A stretch of DNA of 13,451 nucleotides from Bacteroidota bacterium (lineage in GTDB: Bacteria; Bacteroidota; Bacteroidia; Flavobacteriales_D; Crocinitomicaceae): positions 1-13,451 of the forward strand of contig JAJRQP010000223.1 of assembly GCA_024280195.1 (NCBI GenBank), read 5' to 3'. A model generated the notes under the pieces. That model was given only the letters and a program-made list of their open reading frames with translations. It did not search any database and was not told the DNA's origin. The position numbers were made by a program, and so were the translations under genes. Positions 6,726-13,451 of this stretch are shown piece after piece. Every line of letters starts with the position of its first letter. Position 1 is the stretch's first letter.

Positions 6726-8917
6726 TCTGCCGGTTCAATTTTATACGGTATCACTAAAGTAACAATTGTTCCATGTTCGTTGAATTTAACTCTGTCTTCA
6801 ATTTTCATTGAACCTCTCATTTTAAAATCTTTCGATAATATTTTTAACCTTTCAGAAGTTATGGTTGTCGCTAAAGATTTCTTCTGAGATTTTTCCTTTT
6901 TGATCAGCGTATCAATTCCAATCCCATTATCTGAAATTGTGCAAATCAAAATACTGTTTGCGAACTTAAGATGAATGTCTATTTTTCTATTTTCCTTTTG
7001 TGTTCCAAAAGCATGTTCTATTGCATTTTCAATAAACGGTTGAATAAGCATCGGTGGAATGTTAAAGGATAAAATATCAATCGATTTATCCACGACAAGA
7101 GAGTAGTTGTAAGCTTCGTTTTCTTCGATGTTGTGAAGAGCTAAATAATTTTCGATAGCAATGAGTTCCTGACTAAGTAAAACGGTCTTATCTCTAGAAT
7201 TCTCCAGAATAATACGAAGCAATTTTGAAAATTTAGATAAATAAGAGACGGCTTTTTTTTCTTCCTTGTTTAAAATCATTCCCTGTAATACAGACAAAGA
7301 GTTGAAAATGAAATGAGGCGTCATTTGTGAGCGTAATAATTTTTGTTCGATCAGAATGTTTTGATTTTCAGCCTTCGAATTTCTCAGTTTTAAATAAAAG
7401 ATAAGACTCGCAGATAAGATTGAGACCAATAGAATAATGATAATGGCAATTAAAGAATTACGCTGTGATTTTTTTAAATCTAATGAGGTTGATTCTACAG
7501 ATTTAGTAAGTTTTATTTCTCTATTACTTGCAGACTCTAATTCTTGCTGGTATTTATATTCGTATTCTAGCTGTGTTATTTTTTCAATGTTTTCTTTGTT
7601 AAAAATACTGTCATTATAGGTCTTGTGTAGTTTGAAGTAAATGAATGATTTTTCATATTTTTTTAATGCCTCATACGTTTTTGACAAGATTAAAGTAACC
7701 TCTTTCTGTTGTGGTAATAGTTTTAATTCATCTGCAGTTTTTTTTCCTTCCAAGCCATGAGATAATGCTTTAGAATAATCTTTCAATACGAAGTATACTT
7801 CTGATAGCCCAATGTTGGAATAACAAATTTTAACCTTATTCTCTATAGATTGACTTAATTCAAGACAAGTTTTAAAATTAGTTAGCGCAACATTTGGCTT
7901 TTGTTTTAGTAAGTATAAGGCTCCTATTTGATTGTGACAGTTTATTAATCCATTTTTATTATTGATGGACCTATTGATTGATACAGCTTTATTTAAGTAA
8001 TCTAATGCTTGTGGATATTCCTTCAAGTCCATGTAAACGGCTCCAATATTAACTAAGCATTTTGCTGTACTACGTTTATCTTTTAATTCTTTGCTGAGTT
8101 CTAATGATTCTTGTAAAAGTGTAAGTGCTTTTTCATGTTGGTATCGCTCCCAGTAAACACTACTTAAATTCAAAGTAGTCGTAGCGATGTGTTGTTTGTT
8201 ATTGTCTTCTCGATGAATAACTAAACATTTATTGAAATAATCGAGAGCCTCTAAAGAGCGTCCTTGCATATTGTAAATAATAGCAGTATTGTTTAGAGCG
8301 GATAAGTACTCTTTTTTATTGTTTATTTTTTTGTTGATTACGATTGATTTTTGATAAAAGTCAAGTGCTAGATCTAAATCTCCTTTATAAAGAGAAACAT
8401 TCCCCATGCCTTTTAGCATTGCACCTTCTCCTTTTAAGTTGTCTTTATCCTTAGCCAGAAGCAATCCTTTCTCATAGTATTCTAAAGACTTAGCCAATTC
8501 GTTTTGATATATAGATACTCTTGCTAAAATTCCATAAGAAGAGATAATTCCAGAATAATCCTTCATTTTTTCGTATACCCTCAAGGCTTTTAAGCCATTG
8601 TCGAATGCTTCCGGATACTCCGCTTTTGTTATATGAATGTTACTCATTACTAAGTAGTTTCGAGCAATTCCATTGGAATAGTTTAACTTCTTAGCTAACA
8701 GACTTGCTTCTTTTACTTTCTCTTCAGCTTTGTCAATATCAAAGTCATTATAATTGTAAGCTAAAGAATTCAATAAGTTTACCTTAGTTGTGTCATATTT
8801 TTTATGAGAAAAAAGTTCCTTTTTCAAACTATCGATGACACTACTTTGAGATTGCGCATTTTTTGACAATAGCAAGAAACTAAAAACCAGAAAGATATAT
8901 TTTGCGATAGACTTCAT
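6722..8917 (-). CDS. TPR-containing LytS-type sensor histidine kinase 1, 731 aa
   Basis: A signal peptide (residues about 1-23, SKNAQSQS) precedes about ten tetratricopeptide repeats (roughly 35-435; examples MGNVSLYKGDLDLALDFY and IGAVYMDLKEYPQALDYL). A short coiled segment follows (NKENIEKITQLEYEYKYQQE), then one membrane helix (about 489-509). The TPR sensor should be periplasmic and the kinase cytoplasmic. The kinase belongs to the His_kinase (LytS/YehU) class: phosphoacceptor H535 in QMTPHFIFNSL, N box around N631 (LIQPFIENAIEHAF) and G box around D663 (ISDNGIGID). All expected motifs are present, so it looks functional. The start ATG shares its A with the TAA of kinase 2 (TAATG), and its TGA overlaps the regulator start. 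TPR regions in such kinases usually bind proteins or peptides; the ligand is unknown. Confidence 0.94.
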   Translation of the reverse strand: MKSIAKYIFLVFSFLLLSKNAQSQSSVIDSLKKELFSHKKYDTTKVNLLNSLAYNYNDFDIDKAEEKVKEASLLAKKLNYSNGIARNYLVMSNIHITKAEYPEAFDNGLKALRVYEKMKDYSGIISSYGILARVSIYQNELAKSLEYYEKGLLLAKDKDNLKGEGAMLKGMGNVSLYKGDLDLALDFYQKSIVINKKINNKKEYLSALNNTAIIYNMQGRSLEALDYFNKCLVIHREDNNKQHIATTTLNLSSVYWERYQHEKALTLLQESLELSKELKDKRSTAKCLVNIGAVYMDLKEYPQALDYLNKAVSINRSINNKNGLINCHNQIGALYLLKQKPNVALTNFKTCLELSQSIENKVKICYSNIGLSEVYFVLKDYSKALSHGLEGKKTADELKLLPQQKEVTLILSKTYEALKKYEKSFIYFKLHKTYNDSIFNKENIEKITQLEYEYKYQQELESASNREIKLTKSVESTSLDLKKSQRNSLIAIIIILLVSILSASLIFYLKLRNSKAENQNILIEQKLLRSQMTPHFIFNSLSVLQGMILNKEEKKAVSYLSKFSKLLRIILENSRDKTVLLSQELIAIENYLALHNIEENEAYNYSLVVDKSIDILSFNIPPMLIQPFIENAIEHAFGTQKENRKIDIHLKFANSILICTISDNGIGIDTLIKKEKSQKKSLATTITSERLKILSKDFKMRGSMKIEDRVKFNEHGTIVTLVIPYKIEPAE
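6740..7612 (-). repeat. 873-nt near-identical kinase module, copy A
   Basis: Covers residues 436-726 of kinase 1. It aligns without gaps with 8956-9828; by eye roughly 85-90% of bases match, and the proteins about 90%. On both sides the two genes differ strongly. Same orientation as copy B. Confidence 0.85.
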
Positions 8918-9645
8918 TAATTCATGCGTGTTTTATTCAACGCTCCCAGTTCTGTTTTATACGGGATAATTAAAGTAACGATTGTTCCTTGTTCATTGAA
9001 GTTAATTCTGTCTTCAATTTTCATTGAACCTTCCATTTTAAAATCTTTGGATAATATTTTCAATCTTTCAGAAGTAATCGTTGTAGCTAAAGATTTCTTC
9101 TGAGAATTTTTCTTTTTGACAAGAGCATCAATTCCAATTCCATTATCTAAAATTGTGCAAATCAGATTACTATTTGCGAACTTAAGATGGATGTCAATTT
9201 TTCTATTATCCTTTCGTGTTCCAAATGCATGCTCTATTGCATTTTCAATAAACGGTTGAATAAGCATAGGAGGGATGTTAAAAGATAAAATGTCAATTGT
9301 ATCATCCACGACAAGGGTATACTTGTAAGCTTCGTTTTCTTCGATGTTATGAAGTGCTAAATAATTTTCGATAGCAATGAGTTCCTGACTGAGTAAAACT
9401 GTTTTTTCTCTAGAATTCTCTAGAATAATACGAAGCAATTTTGAGAATTTAGATAAATAAGAGATAGCAGTTTTCTCTTCCTTATTCAAAATCATGCCCT
9501 GTAAAACAGAGAGTGAATTGAAAATAAAATGGGGTGTCATTTGAGAACGTAATAATTTTTGTTCAATCAGAATGTTCTGATTTTCTGCTTTTGAATTTCT
9601 CAGTTTTAAATAAAAGATAATACTTGCTGAAACAATTGACACCAA
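8917..9645 (-). CDS. C-terminal kinase half of sensor kinase 2, out of frame with its sensor
   Basis: Starts by position at a TTG whose residue corresponds to L497 of kinase 1, inside the membrane helix; there is no ATG in this frame before residue 37, and the open frame really extends without stop to about 9833. The sequence contains the rest of the membrane helix, QMTPHFIFNSL with the phosphoacceptor histidine, N box LIQPFIENAIEHAF and the G box ILDNGIGID. All catalytic motifs are intact. The tail is longer than in kinase 1 (ends ALNKTRMN). TAA overlaps the ATG of kinase 1. Unless translation restarts or the frame is restored, this part is probably not made in useful amounts. Confidence 0.7.
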   Translation of the reverse strand: MVSIVSASIIFYLKLRNSKAENQNILIEQKLLRSQMTPHFIFNSLSVLQGMILNKEEKTAISYLSKFSKLLRIILENSREKTVLLSQELIAIENYLALHNIEENEAYKYTLVVDDTIDILSFNIPPMLIQPFIENAIEHAFGTRKDNRKIDIHLKFANSNLICTILDNGIGIDALVKKKNSQKKSLATTITSERLKILSKDFKMEGSMKIEDRINFNEQGTIVTLIIPYKTELGALNKTRMN

Positions 9646-9828
9646 CAGAATAATGATGATGGCAATTAAAGAATTACGCTGTGATTTTTTTAAATCGAGC
9701 GAGGTTAATTCTACAGATTTAGTAAGTTTTATTTCTCTATTATTTGCAGATTCTAACTCTTGCTGGTATTTGTATTCGTATTCTAACTGTGTTATTTTTT
9801 CAATGTTTTCTTTATTGAAAATACTGTC
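8956..9828 (-). repeat. 873-nt near-identical kinase module, copy B
   Basis: Partner of 6740-7612, same orientation, about 2.2 kb away, with no length difference. It starts within about 5 nt of the frameshift in kinase 2. Confidence 0.85.
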
Positions 9829-9830
9829 GT

Positions 9831-11132
9831 TTAATATTTATACTGTCGATGACTCGCTAGTGCTTTTTTGTAATCACCAGTTTTACTGTAAATGGTTGAA
9901 AGTAAATCTGCCGCGTTTTTTTGATGGTCAAGAAGTCCTAGCTCTTCAGCTATTATTTTACCTTTCATTGCATATGTAAGCGCTTCTGAAAATTGTTTTT
10001 CATTTAAATAAGTCTCTGCTATTCCTAAATAACTAGCAGATAAAACATATTGATAATTAATTTCCTGACAAATATCTGTCGCCTTTATAAAGTTTTCACG
10101 CGCAATTGAATATTTATTAAGTAACAAATTAATTTCTCCGAGGTTGAAAAAACAGATAGAAATTTGTTTTACATTATTAATTTCTTGACTTATTCTTAGT
10201 GACTCCCGATAATATTTGAGTGCTTTTGTGTATTCTTTTTTATGAATGTATATGTTGCCAATATTACCATTGTTTATGGCAACAAGACTCTTATTTCCTT
10301 TTTGTGTTGCATAGTTTAAAGATTGTTCATGAAATTCTAGTGCTCTGTCATTTTTTCCTGCTAGAGTATAGACATCCCCCAAATTACTAAGTACAGATGC
10401 CATACCTAAAGTGTCTCCATTTTTCTTCTTATAGACTAAGCTTTTATTATAACTATCAATAGCTAATGGGTAATTACCTTGTGAACGATAAAGAACACCT
10501 AAATTACCCTCAACAAATGAAATACCTTCCTTATCATTAAGGAATTCATAATGTTTGATTGCTTTTTTATAATTTATAATAGCTTCATCATATCGTCCTG
10601 TTTCAATATATACATTTGCTATACTTATTACGTTATTAATAAATCCGTCATTATTTCCTAAATCTTTATTTATTTCGGCTGCTTTTATATAATACTTTAA
10701 GGCTTCCTCATATTCAGATTGAACAAAATGTGTTATCCCAAATGCATTGTAGATATCTCCAATACCACCTTGGTCTTGAATAGATTCAAAATGCTTTAAT
10801 GAACGCTTAAAGAAAATCAAACTTTCTGCGTAATTTGATTTTCTGCTTTCAAGAATTCCTTTTAAGTATGCTATTCTTGCTTTACCTTTTATATAACTTA
10901 TTTCATTACTTATCGTTTCGGCTTCTAGCAAATATGCATTAGTCAAATCTAAATCTTTTTGGAAATAAGAAAAAGCTAAATCATATAATAGATTTACTCT
11001 TGTAGTGTCTTTGTCTTTATGAATTGACAACTCATTTTCTAAACTGTCTATTATTGGGTTTTGTGACTGGGCGTTAGCTTCACAAAAAGATAAAATAAAT
11101 AAAATAAAAAGAATTATTTTGTTCAAATTCAT
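9831..11132 (-). CDS. TPR sensor half of kinase 2, 433 aa, truncated before the membrane helix
   Basis: Signal peptide (about residues 1-21, LSFCEANAQSQ) followed by about ten TPR motifs up to the stop (examples FGITHFVQSEYEEALKYY, IGNIYIHKKEYTKALKYY and the last LSTIYSKTGDYKKALASH). The TPR region is only loosely similar to that of kinase 1, though organised the same way. As it stands the product would be a soluble exported TPR protein with no membrane helix and no kinase, so it cannot signal as a normal sensor; it might still bind ligand or act as a decoy, but that is speculation. It is the first gene of the signalling operon, and 94 bp separate its ATG from the transposase remnant upstream. 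Confidence 0.85.
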   Translation of the reverse strand: MNLNKIILFILFILSFCEANAQSQNPIIDSLENELSIHKDKDTTRVNLLYDLAFSYFQKDLDLTNAYLLEAETISNEISYIKGKARIAYLKGILESRKSNYAESLIFFKRSLKHFESIQDQGGIGDIYNAFGITHFVQSEYEEALKYYIKAAEINKDLGNNDGFINNVISIANVYIETGRYDEAIINYKKAIKHYEFLNDKEGISFVEGNLGVLYRSQGNYPLAIDSYNKSLVYKKKNGDTLGMASVLSNLGDVYTLAGKNDRALEFHEQSLNYATQKGNKSLVAINNGNIGNIYIHKKEYTKALKYYRESLRISQEINNVKQISICFFNLGEINLLLNKYSIARENFIKATDICQEINYQYVLSASYLGIAETYLNEKQFSEALTYAMKGKIIAEELGLLDHQKNAADLLSTIYSKTGDYKKALASHRQYKY

Positions 11133-11225
11133 AGAATATAGATAATTTAAATATAGTTGATTATTGATTACTATTGAAGTATGATATTCCCATTCGTAGG
11201 ACAGAATAAAGTTAATATTAATATA

Positions 11226-11305
11226 TCAAGATGCTAATGCTTTTTGGTAATATATTTCATCGGGAGGAACTTTTTCTATTTCAGTATATCTTCTTTCTTG
11301 ATTGT
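11226..11305 (-). pseudogene. Remnant of an IS3-like transposase C terminus
   Basis: A start-less minus-strand frame ends in TGA at 11226-11228. It contains YNQERRYTEIEKVPPDEIY followed by YQKALAS. This fits position by position the C-terminal signature of IS3/IS481-type DDE integrases, Y-N-x-E-R-x-H-x-x-L-x(4)-P-x-E-x-Y, with Tyr in place of His and Ile for Leu and Val. Only about 26 codons remain, beginning exactly at the end of intergenic repeat copy 2, so the element is a dead fragment. No terminal inverted repeat or target duplication is identifiable. The rest of the gap, 11133-11225, is A/T-rich and must carry the signalling operon promoter, but I find no convincing consensus. Confidence 0.55.
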
Positions 11306-11426
11306 AAAACGGGGTGTTGGGTTTATGAAACGGAGAGCTCGTAAACTCGCTTGTCAATACTGCTTTTACTTAGCCTTGTTACTGAACCTGTCGAAGTTTG
11401 GCAGTTCGTATACTTAGTTATTGGCG
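11306..11426 (-). repeat. Intergenic repeat, copy 2, overlapping the end of the beta-lactamase-like gene
   Basis: About 121 bp, same orientation as 191-302. The region 11374-11426 carries the 'actgaacctgtc' core and the shared stretch tttggcagttcgtatactta. The last codons and stop of the hydrolase gene (AATAACTAA) lie inside the repeat, so the repeat supplies its final residues or stop. The other end abuts the transposase remnant. Confidence 0.7.
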
Positions 11427-12676
11427 GCAGTTATTCGTTGTTTGTTCTTTTTTTGAATTATGAATATCGATGAAAGAACAATAATTATATAACCCATTAT
11501 CAATAAAGTCAATAGATATGATTTATTACGTTGCATTACAACATAATCTGCAATTCCTGCTTTCCAAAAAATCCATTCATCTGCTATTCCAGATGCAATA
11601 TCATAATTGCCAGTTTCCAAAATAATAATTCCACTTTTTGATTCAAGGTCAATTCTTGCTGCTGTATTAATTGCATTATTTCCACTTCCATCGTGTCCAA
11701 TTATATTCGAATTTTGGTCATTTTGACTATAAAGGTGTGGTCCTAATCCATATACGCCTATATTATTTATAAAAGTTTCGGGCGTACTCATTTTCTTAAT
11801 TGTTTCTTTGGAAAGAACTGTGTTATTTGAAATATTTGCTTGTAAAAATTTTGATAAATCTGCTGAAGTAGTCAATAAAGAGGCAGCTGCAAGTGCGGTA
11901 AATTTGTTCATATCTCTTGTTGTTCCGTCATTTTTATAAATTTGTGCTAACTGAATATTTGGTTTTTCAGATAGTATAAATGTTGAGTTTTCCATTTTCA
12001 AAGGTTCAAAAACTTCTTGTGTCATATACGCTTGAAATGATTGACCACTAATTTCTTCAATTAATAATTGTAATATTGTATAGCCTGCTCCCGAATACAT
12101 ATACTTACTACCAGGTTCATAACCTACTTTTGCAATACCATATGAATATTCCGTGTCTGACGCTTTTGTCAATGATTCTTCTATTGTTTGAACGGTTTCG
12201 TTAGGTGTAAAACCATCATATCCAAGGTCATCAACTAAACCAGAGGAATGAGATAGTAATTTTCTAACTGTTACGTTTTTATTATCAAATTCACTTTCGG
12301 GAAGATGCCATCTTGTTAGGTAATCATCAACAGGCTTGTCCAAATTCAATTTTCCTTGCTCTACCAATTTTAAAACTCCAAAAGATGTAACCCATTTGCT
12401 AATTGAAGCGACTGGGAAAAGAACATTTTCATTAACAGGTTTATCAATAGAGTAAAAGAAATTTTTTGAAACTTTTCCATTTTCTATCAATGTCATTGCA
12501 AAATTACCAACGAACTCATTATCTATTTTTTCTTTTGTAGCCTCAATAAATGCCTCCGAAGTTTTTTCGGAAGTAATAGGCCTCAAAAGGAAGCCGTCCA
12601 TAAATCCATAACCAATAAAGGCAGTCCAAATTAGAATTGTAAGAAATATAAAAGCGATGTGTTTAAATGTTCTCAT
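11414..12676 (-). CDS. Membrane-anchored serine hydrolase, beta-lactamase/DD-peptidase (class C-like) family, 420 aa
   Basis: The core (about residues 40-370) is a Beta-lactamase (PF00144-type) fold: nucleophile motif S91-I-S-K94 in FPVASISKW, LLSHSSGL at 140-147, a tyrosine motif YSGAGY at 194-199 in the place of YxN, and a GHDGSG motif at 327-332 in the place of KTG. Members include esterases, D-aminopeptidases, penicillin-binding proteins and a few beta-lactamases; substrate cannot be assigned, and this sequence is not enough to call antibiotic resistance. A membrane helix at about 8-28 and a second at about 386-408 flank the catalytic domain, which should face the periplasm, leaving a basic tail (QKKNKQR). 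The stop codon lies in the intergenic repeat. It starts 49 bp after hutU on the same strand. Confidence 0.88.
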   Translation of the reverse strand: MRTFKHIAFIFLTILIWTAFIGYGFMDGFLLRPITSEKTSEAFIEATKEKIDNEFVGNFAMTLIENGKVSKNFFYSIDKPVNENVLFPVASISKWVTSFGVLKLVEQGKLNLDKPVDDYLTRWHLPESEFDNKNVTVRKLLSHSSGLVDDLGYDGFTPNETVQTIEESLTKASDTEYSYGIAKVGYEPGSKYMYSGAGYTILQLLIEEISGQSFQAYMTQEVFEPLKMENSTFILSEKPNIQLAQIYKNDGTTRDMNKFTALAAASLLTTSADLSKFLQANISNNTVLSKETIKKMSTPETFINNIGVYGLGPHLYSQNDQNSNIIGHDGSGNNAINTAARIDLESKSGIIILETGNYDIASGIADEWIFWKAGIADYVVMQRNKSYLLTLLIMGYIIIVLSSIFIIQKKNKQRITAANN

Positions 12677-12725
12677 TCAGTTTATTATTAGTTCATTTTT
12701 TTAATTGTGGACAACATACAATTTT

Positions 12726-13451
12726 CTACCCAAACAACTCATCAATCACCTCGTCTGCCACAACTTCAGGAACCGTAACCTTCAAATTCGGTTCAATTTC
12801 CATCGCTCTTTTTATCGCGTACATTGCACCTTCGTTTCTTGCCCAACTTCTGCGAGAAATACCGTTATTCACATCCCAATGCAACATTGATTTCAACCTT
12901 CTTTCTGCATCTGAAGAACCGTCGAGTAGCATTCCGAAGCCACCATTGATAACTTCTCCCCAACCTACTCCTCCACCGTTGTGAATGGAAACCCAAGTTG
13001 CTCCACGAAAACTATCACCGATTACATTTTGAATGGCCATATCTGCAGTAAACCTAGAACCGTCGTAGATGTTAGAAGTCTCTCTGTACGGAGAATCAGT
13101 TCCCGAAACATCATGATGGTCACGACCTAAAACAACAGGTCCTATTTCTCCTTTTGCAATGGCATCGTTGAATGCTTGCGCAATTCTCATTCTGCCTTCT
13201 GCATCTGCGTATAGGATTCTCGCTTGAGAACCAACCACTAATTTATTCTCTTGCGCACCTTTAATCCATTGGATATTATCGGCCATTTGTTGCTGAATTT
13301 CTGCAGGACTTGTTTTTTTCATTTTCTCCAAAACAGCACACGCAATGTCATCTGTCTTTTGTAAATCTTCTGGTTTACCGGATGCACACACCCATCTAAA
13401 TGGTCCAAAACCGTAATCGAAACACATAGGTCCCATAATGTCTTGCACATA
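12726..13451 (-). CDS. hutU: Urocanate hydratase (EC 4.2.1.49), 3' part only
   Basis: Catalyses the second step of histidine degradation, urocanate to imidazolone propionate, with tightly bound NAD+, in the cytoplasm. The last 241 residues are visible; the 5' part lies beyond the window edge (the apparent first Met is a GTG valine preceded by an in-frame Tyr). Recognisable stretches are YVQDIMGPMCFDYGFGPFRW, VVLGRDHHDVSGTDSPYRET, and the glycine-rich HNGGGVGWGEVINGGFG. This wording matches the long, animal-like class of about 670 residues rather than the Pseudomonas type. At the classical signature F-Q-G-L-P-x-R-I-C-W this protein has VVGSQARILY, so the signature cysteine is absent, as I recall for the long class. 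No other hut gene is visible; the beta-lactamase-like gene follows 49 bp later. Confidence 0.95.
   Translation of the reverse strand, partial: YVQDIMGPMCFDYGFGPFRWVCASGKPEDLQKTDDIACAVLEKMKKTSPAEIQQQMADNIQWIKGAQENKLVVGSQARILYADAEGRMRIAQAFNDAIAKGEIGPVVLGRDHHDVSGTDSPYRETSNIYDGSRFTADMAIQNVIGDSFRGATWVSIHNGGGVGWGEVINGGFGMLLDGSSDAERRLKSMLHWDVNNGISRRSWARNEGAMYAIKRAMEIEPNLKVTVPEVVADEVIDELFG

Larger units (their letters stand above)
8917..11132 (-). pseudogene. TPR sensor histidine kinase 2, split by a -1 frameshift near 9833
   Basis: The 9831-11132 sensor frame ends at TAA directly where the kinase frame takes over. On the minus strand the junction reads CAGTATAAATATTAAACGAC. Adding one T (TATTTAAAC) gives QYKYLNDSIFNKEN, aligning with KTYNDSIFNKEN of kinase 1, and a continuous 738-residue protein versus 731 in kinase 1; the histidine then falls at residue 535 in both. 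This fits one lost base, a faulty recombination joint, or a sequencing error. No usual -1 slippery heptamer is present, so programmed frameshifting is less likely. Confidence 0.85.

Noticed and set aside
9829..9842. Programmed -1 frameshifting joining the two halves of kinase 2
   Set aside because: The minus-strand junction TATAAATATTAAAC has no X-XXY-YYZ slippery heptamer and no evident downstream stem, and the intact paralogue needs no frameshift.
9653..9979. Plus-strand open frame of 108 codons and its twin at 7437-7619
   Set aside because: Both are antisense shadows of the duplicated kinase module; their similarity is explained by the kinase duplication.
11133..11225. Promoter of the signalling operon
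   Set aside because: TAACTTTA at 11207-11214 (minus) resembles a -7 box, but the only nearby TTG is about 12 nt away, too close for a -33 box, so I do not report a site.
12684..12715. Terminator between hutU and the beta-lactamase-like gene
   Set aside because: The 6-bp inverted repeat AATTGT/ACAATT is short and A/T-rich and is followed by A residues in the direction of transcription.
12667..12984. Plus-strand open frames opposite hutU
   Set aside because: They overlap the clearly conserved urocanate hydratase frame and have no recognisable features.

Overview
The window looks like chromosomal DNA of a marine or aquatic Bacteroidota, most likely Flavobacteriia/Flavobacteriales (a Crocinitomicaceae/Fluviicola-like organism is my guess). 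The evidence is its low GC content, two proteins ending in type A C-terminal sorting domains of the type IX secretion system (T9SS), several small SPII lipoproteins, A-rich leaders without Shine-Dalgarno sequences, and a TPR-sensor kinase paired with a LytTR regulator. Almost every gene lies on the minus strand; the only plus-strand candidate is a 42-residue membrane peptide at the left edge.

Layout from left to right. 3-131: small plus-strand membrane peptide. 191-302: copy 1 of an intergenic repeat. 332-628: small cysteine-rich lipoprotein. 710-2917: a tightly linked pair, a T9SS cargo protein (1079-2917) followed 3 nt later by a small secreted protein (710-1075). 2940-3209: a second small lipoprotein whose signal peptide is a near-perfect DNA duplicate of the first, interrupted by an in-frame TAG. 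3294-4667: LamG-type T9SS cargo protein. 4760-5146: unrecognised cytoplasmic protein. 5182-5748: unrecognised lipoprotein. 5991-11132: a signalling operon read right to left, made of TPR sensor kinase 2 (frameshifted), TPR sensor kinase 1 (intact) and a LytTR response regulator, joined by TAATG and ATGA overlaps. 11226-11426: an IS3-like transposase tail abutting repeat copy 2. 11414-12676: membrane-anchored serine beta-lactamase-like hydrolase. 12726-13451: 3' part of urocanate hydratase (hutU, histidine degradation).

How the genes may work together: both kinases have a signal peptide, a TPR-rich region predicted to be periplasmic, one membrane helix and a cytoplasmic LytS-type kinase, and should pass phosphate to the adjacent LytTR regulator. 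Its targets are not visible; the lipoprotein and secreted-protein genes next to it are possible targets, but this is inference.

The most notable signals are three recombination-like scars. (1) The last 873 nt of the two kinase genes are nearly identical and gap-free while their sensor halves are strongly diverged, and the boundary coincides within a few bases with the frameshift that splits kinase 2. (2) The two lipoproteins share 80 of 81 nt over their signal peptides and then diverge at once, and the second has a family-like C-terminal tail preserved in frame behind a TAG. (3) Direct copies of an intergenic repeat bracket about 11 kb, and one abuts a transposase remnant and supplies the stop codon of a gene. 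I see no convincing new defence or mobile system, CRISPR array, rRNA or tRNA gene.
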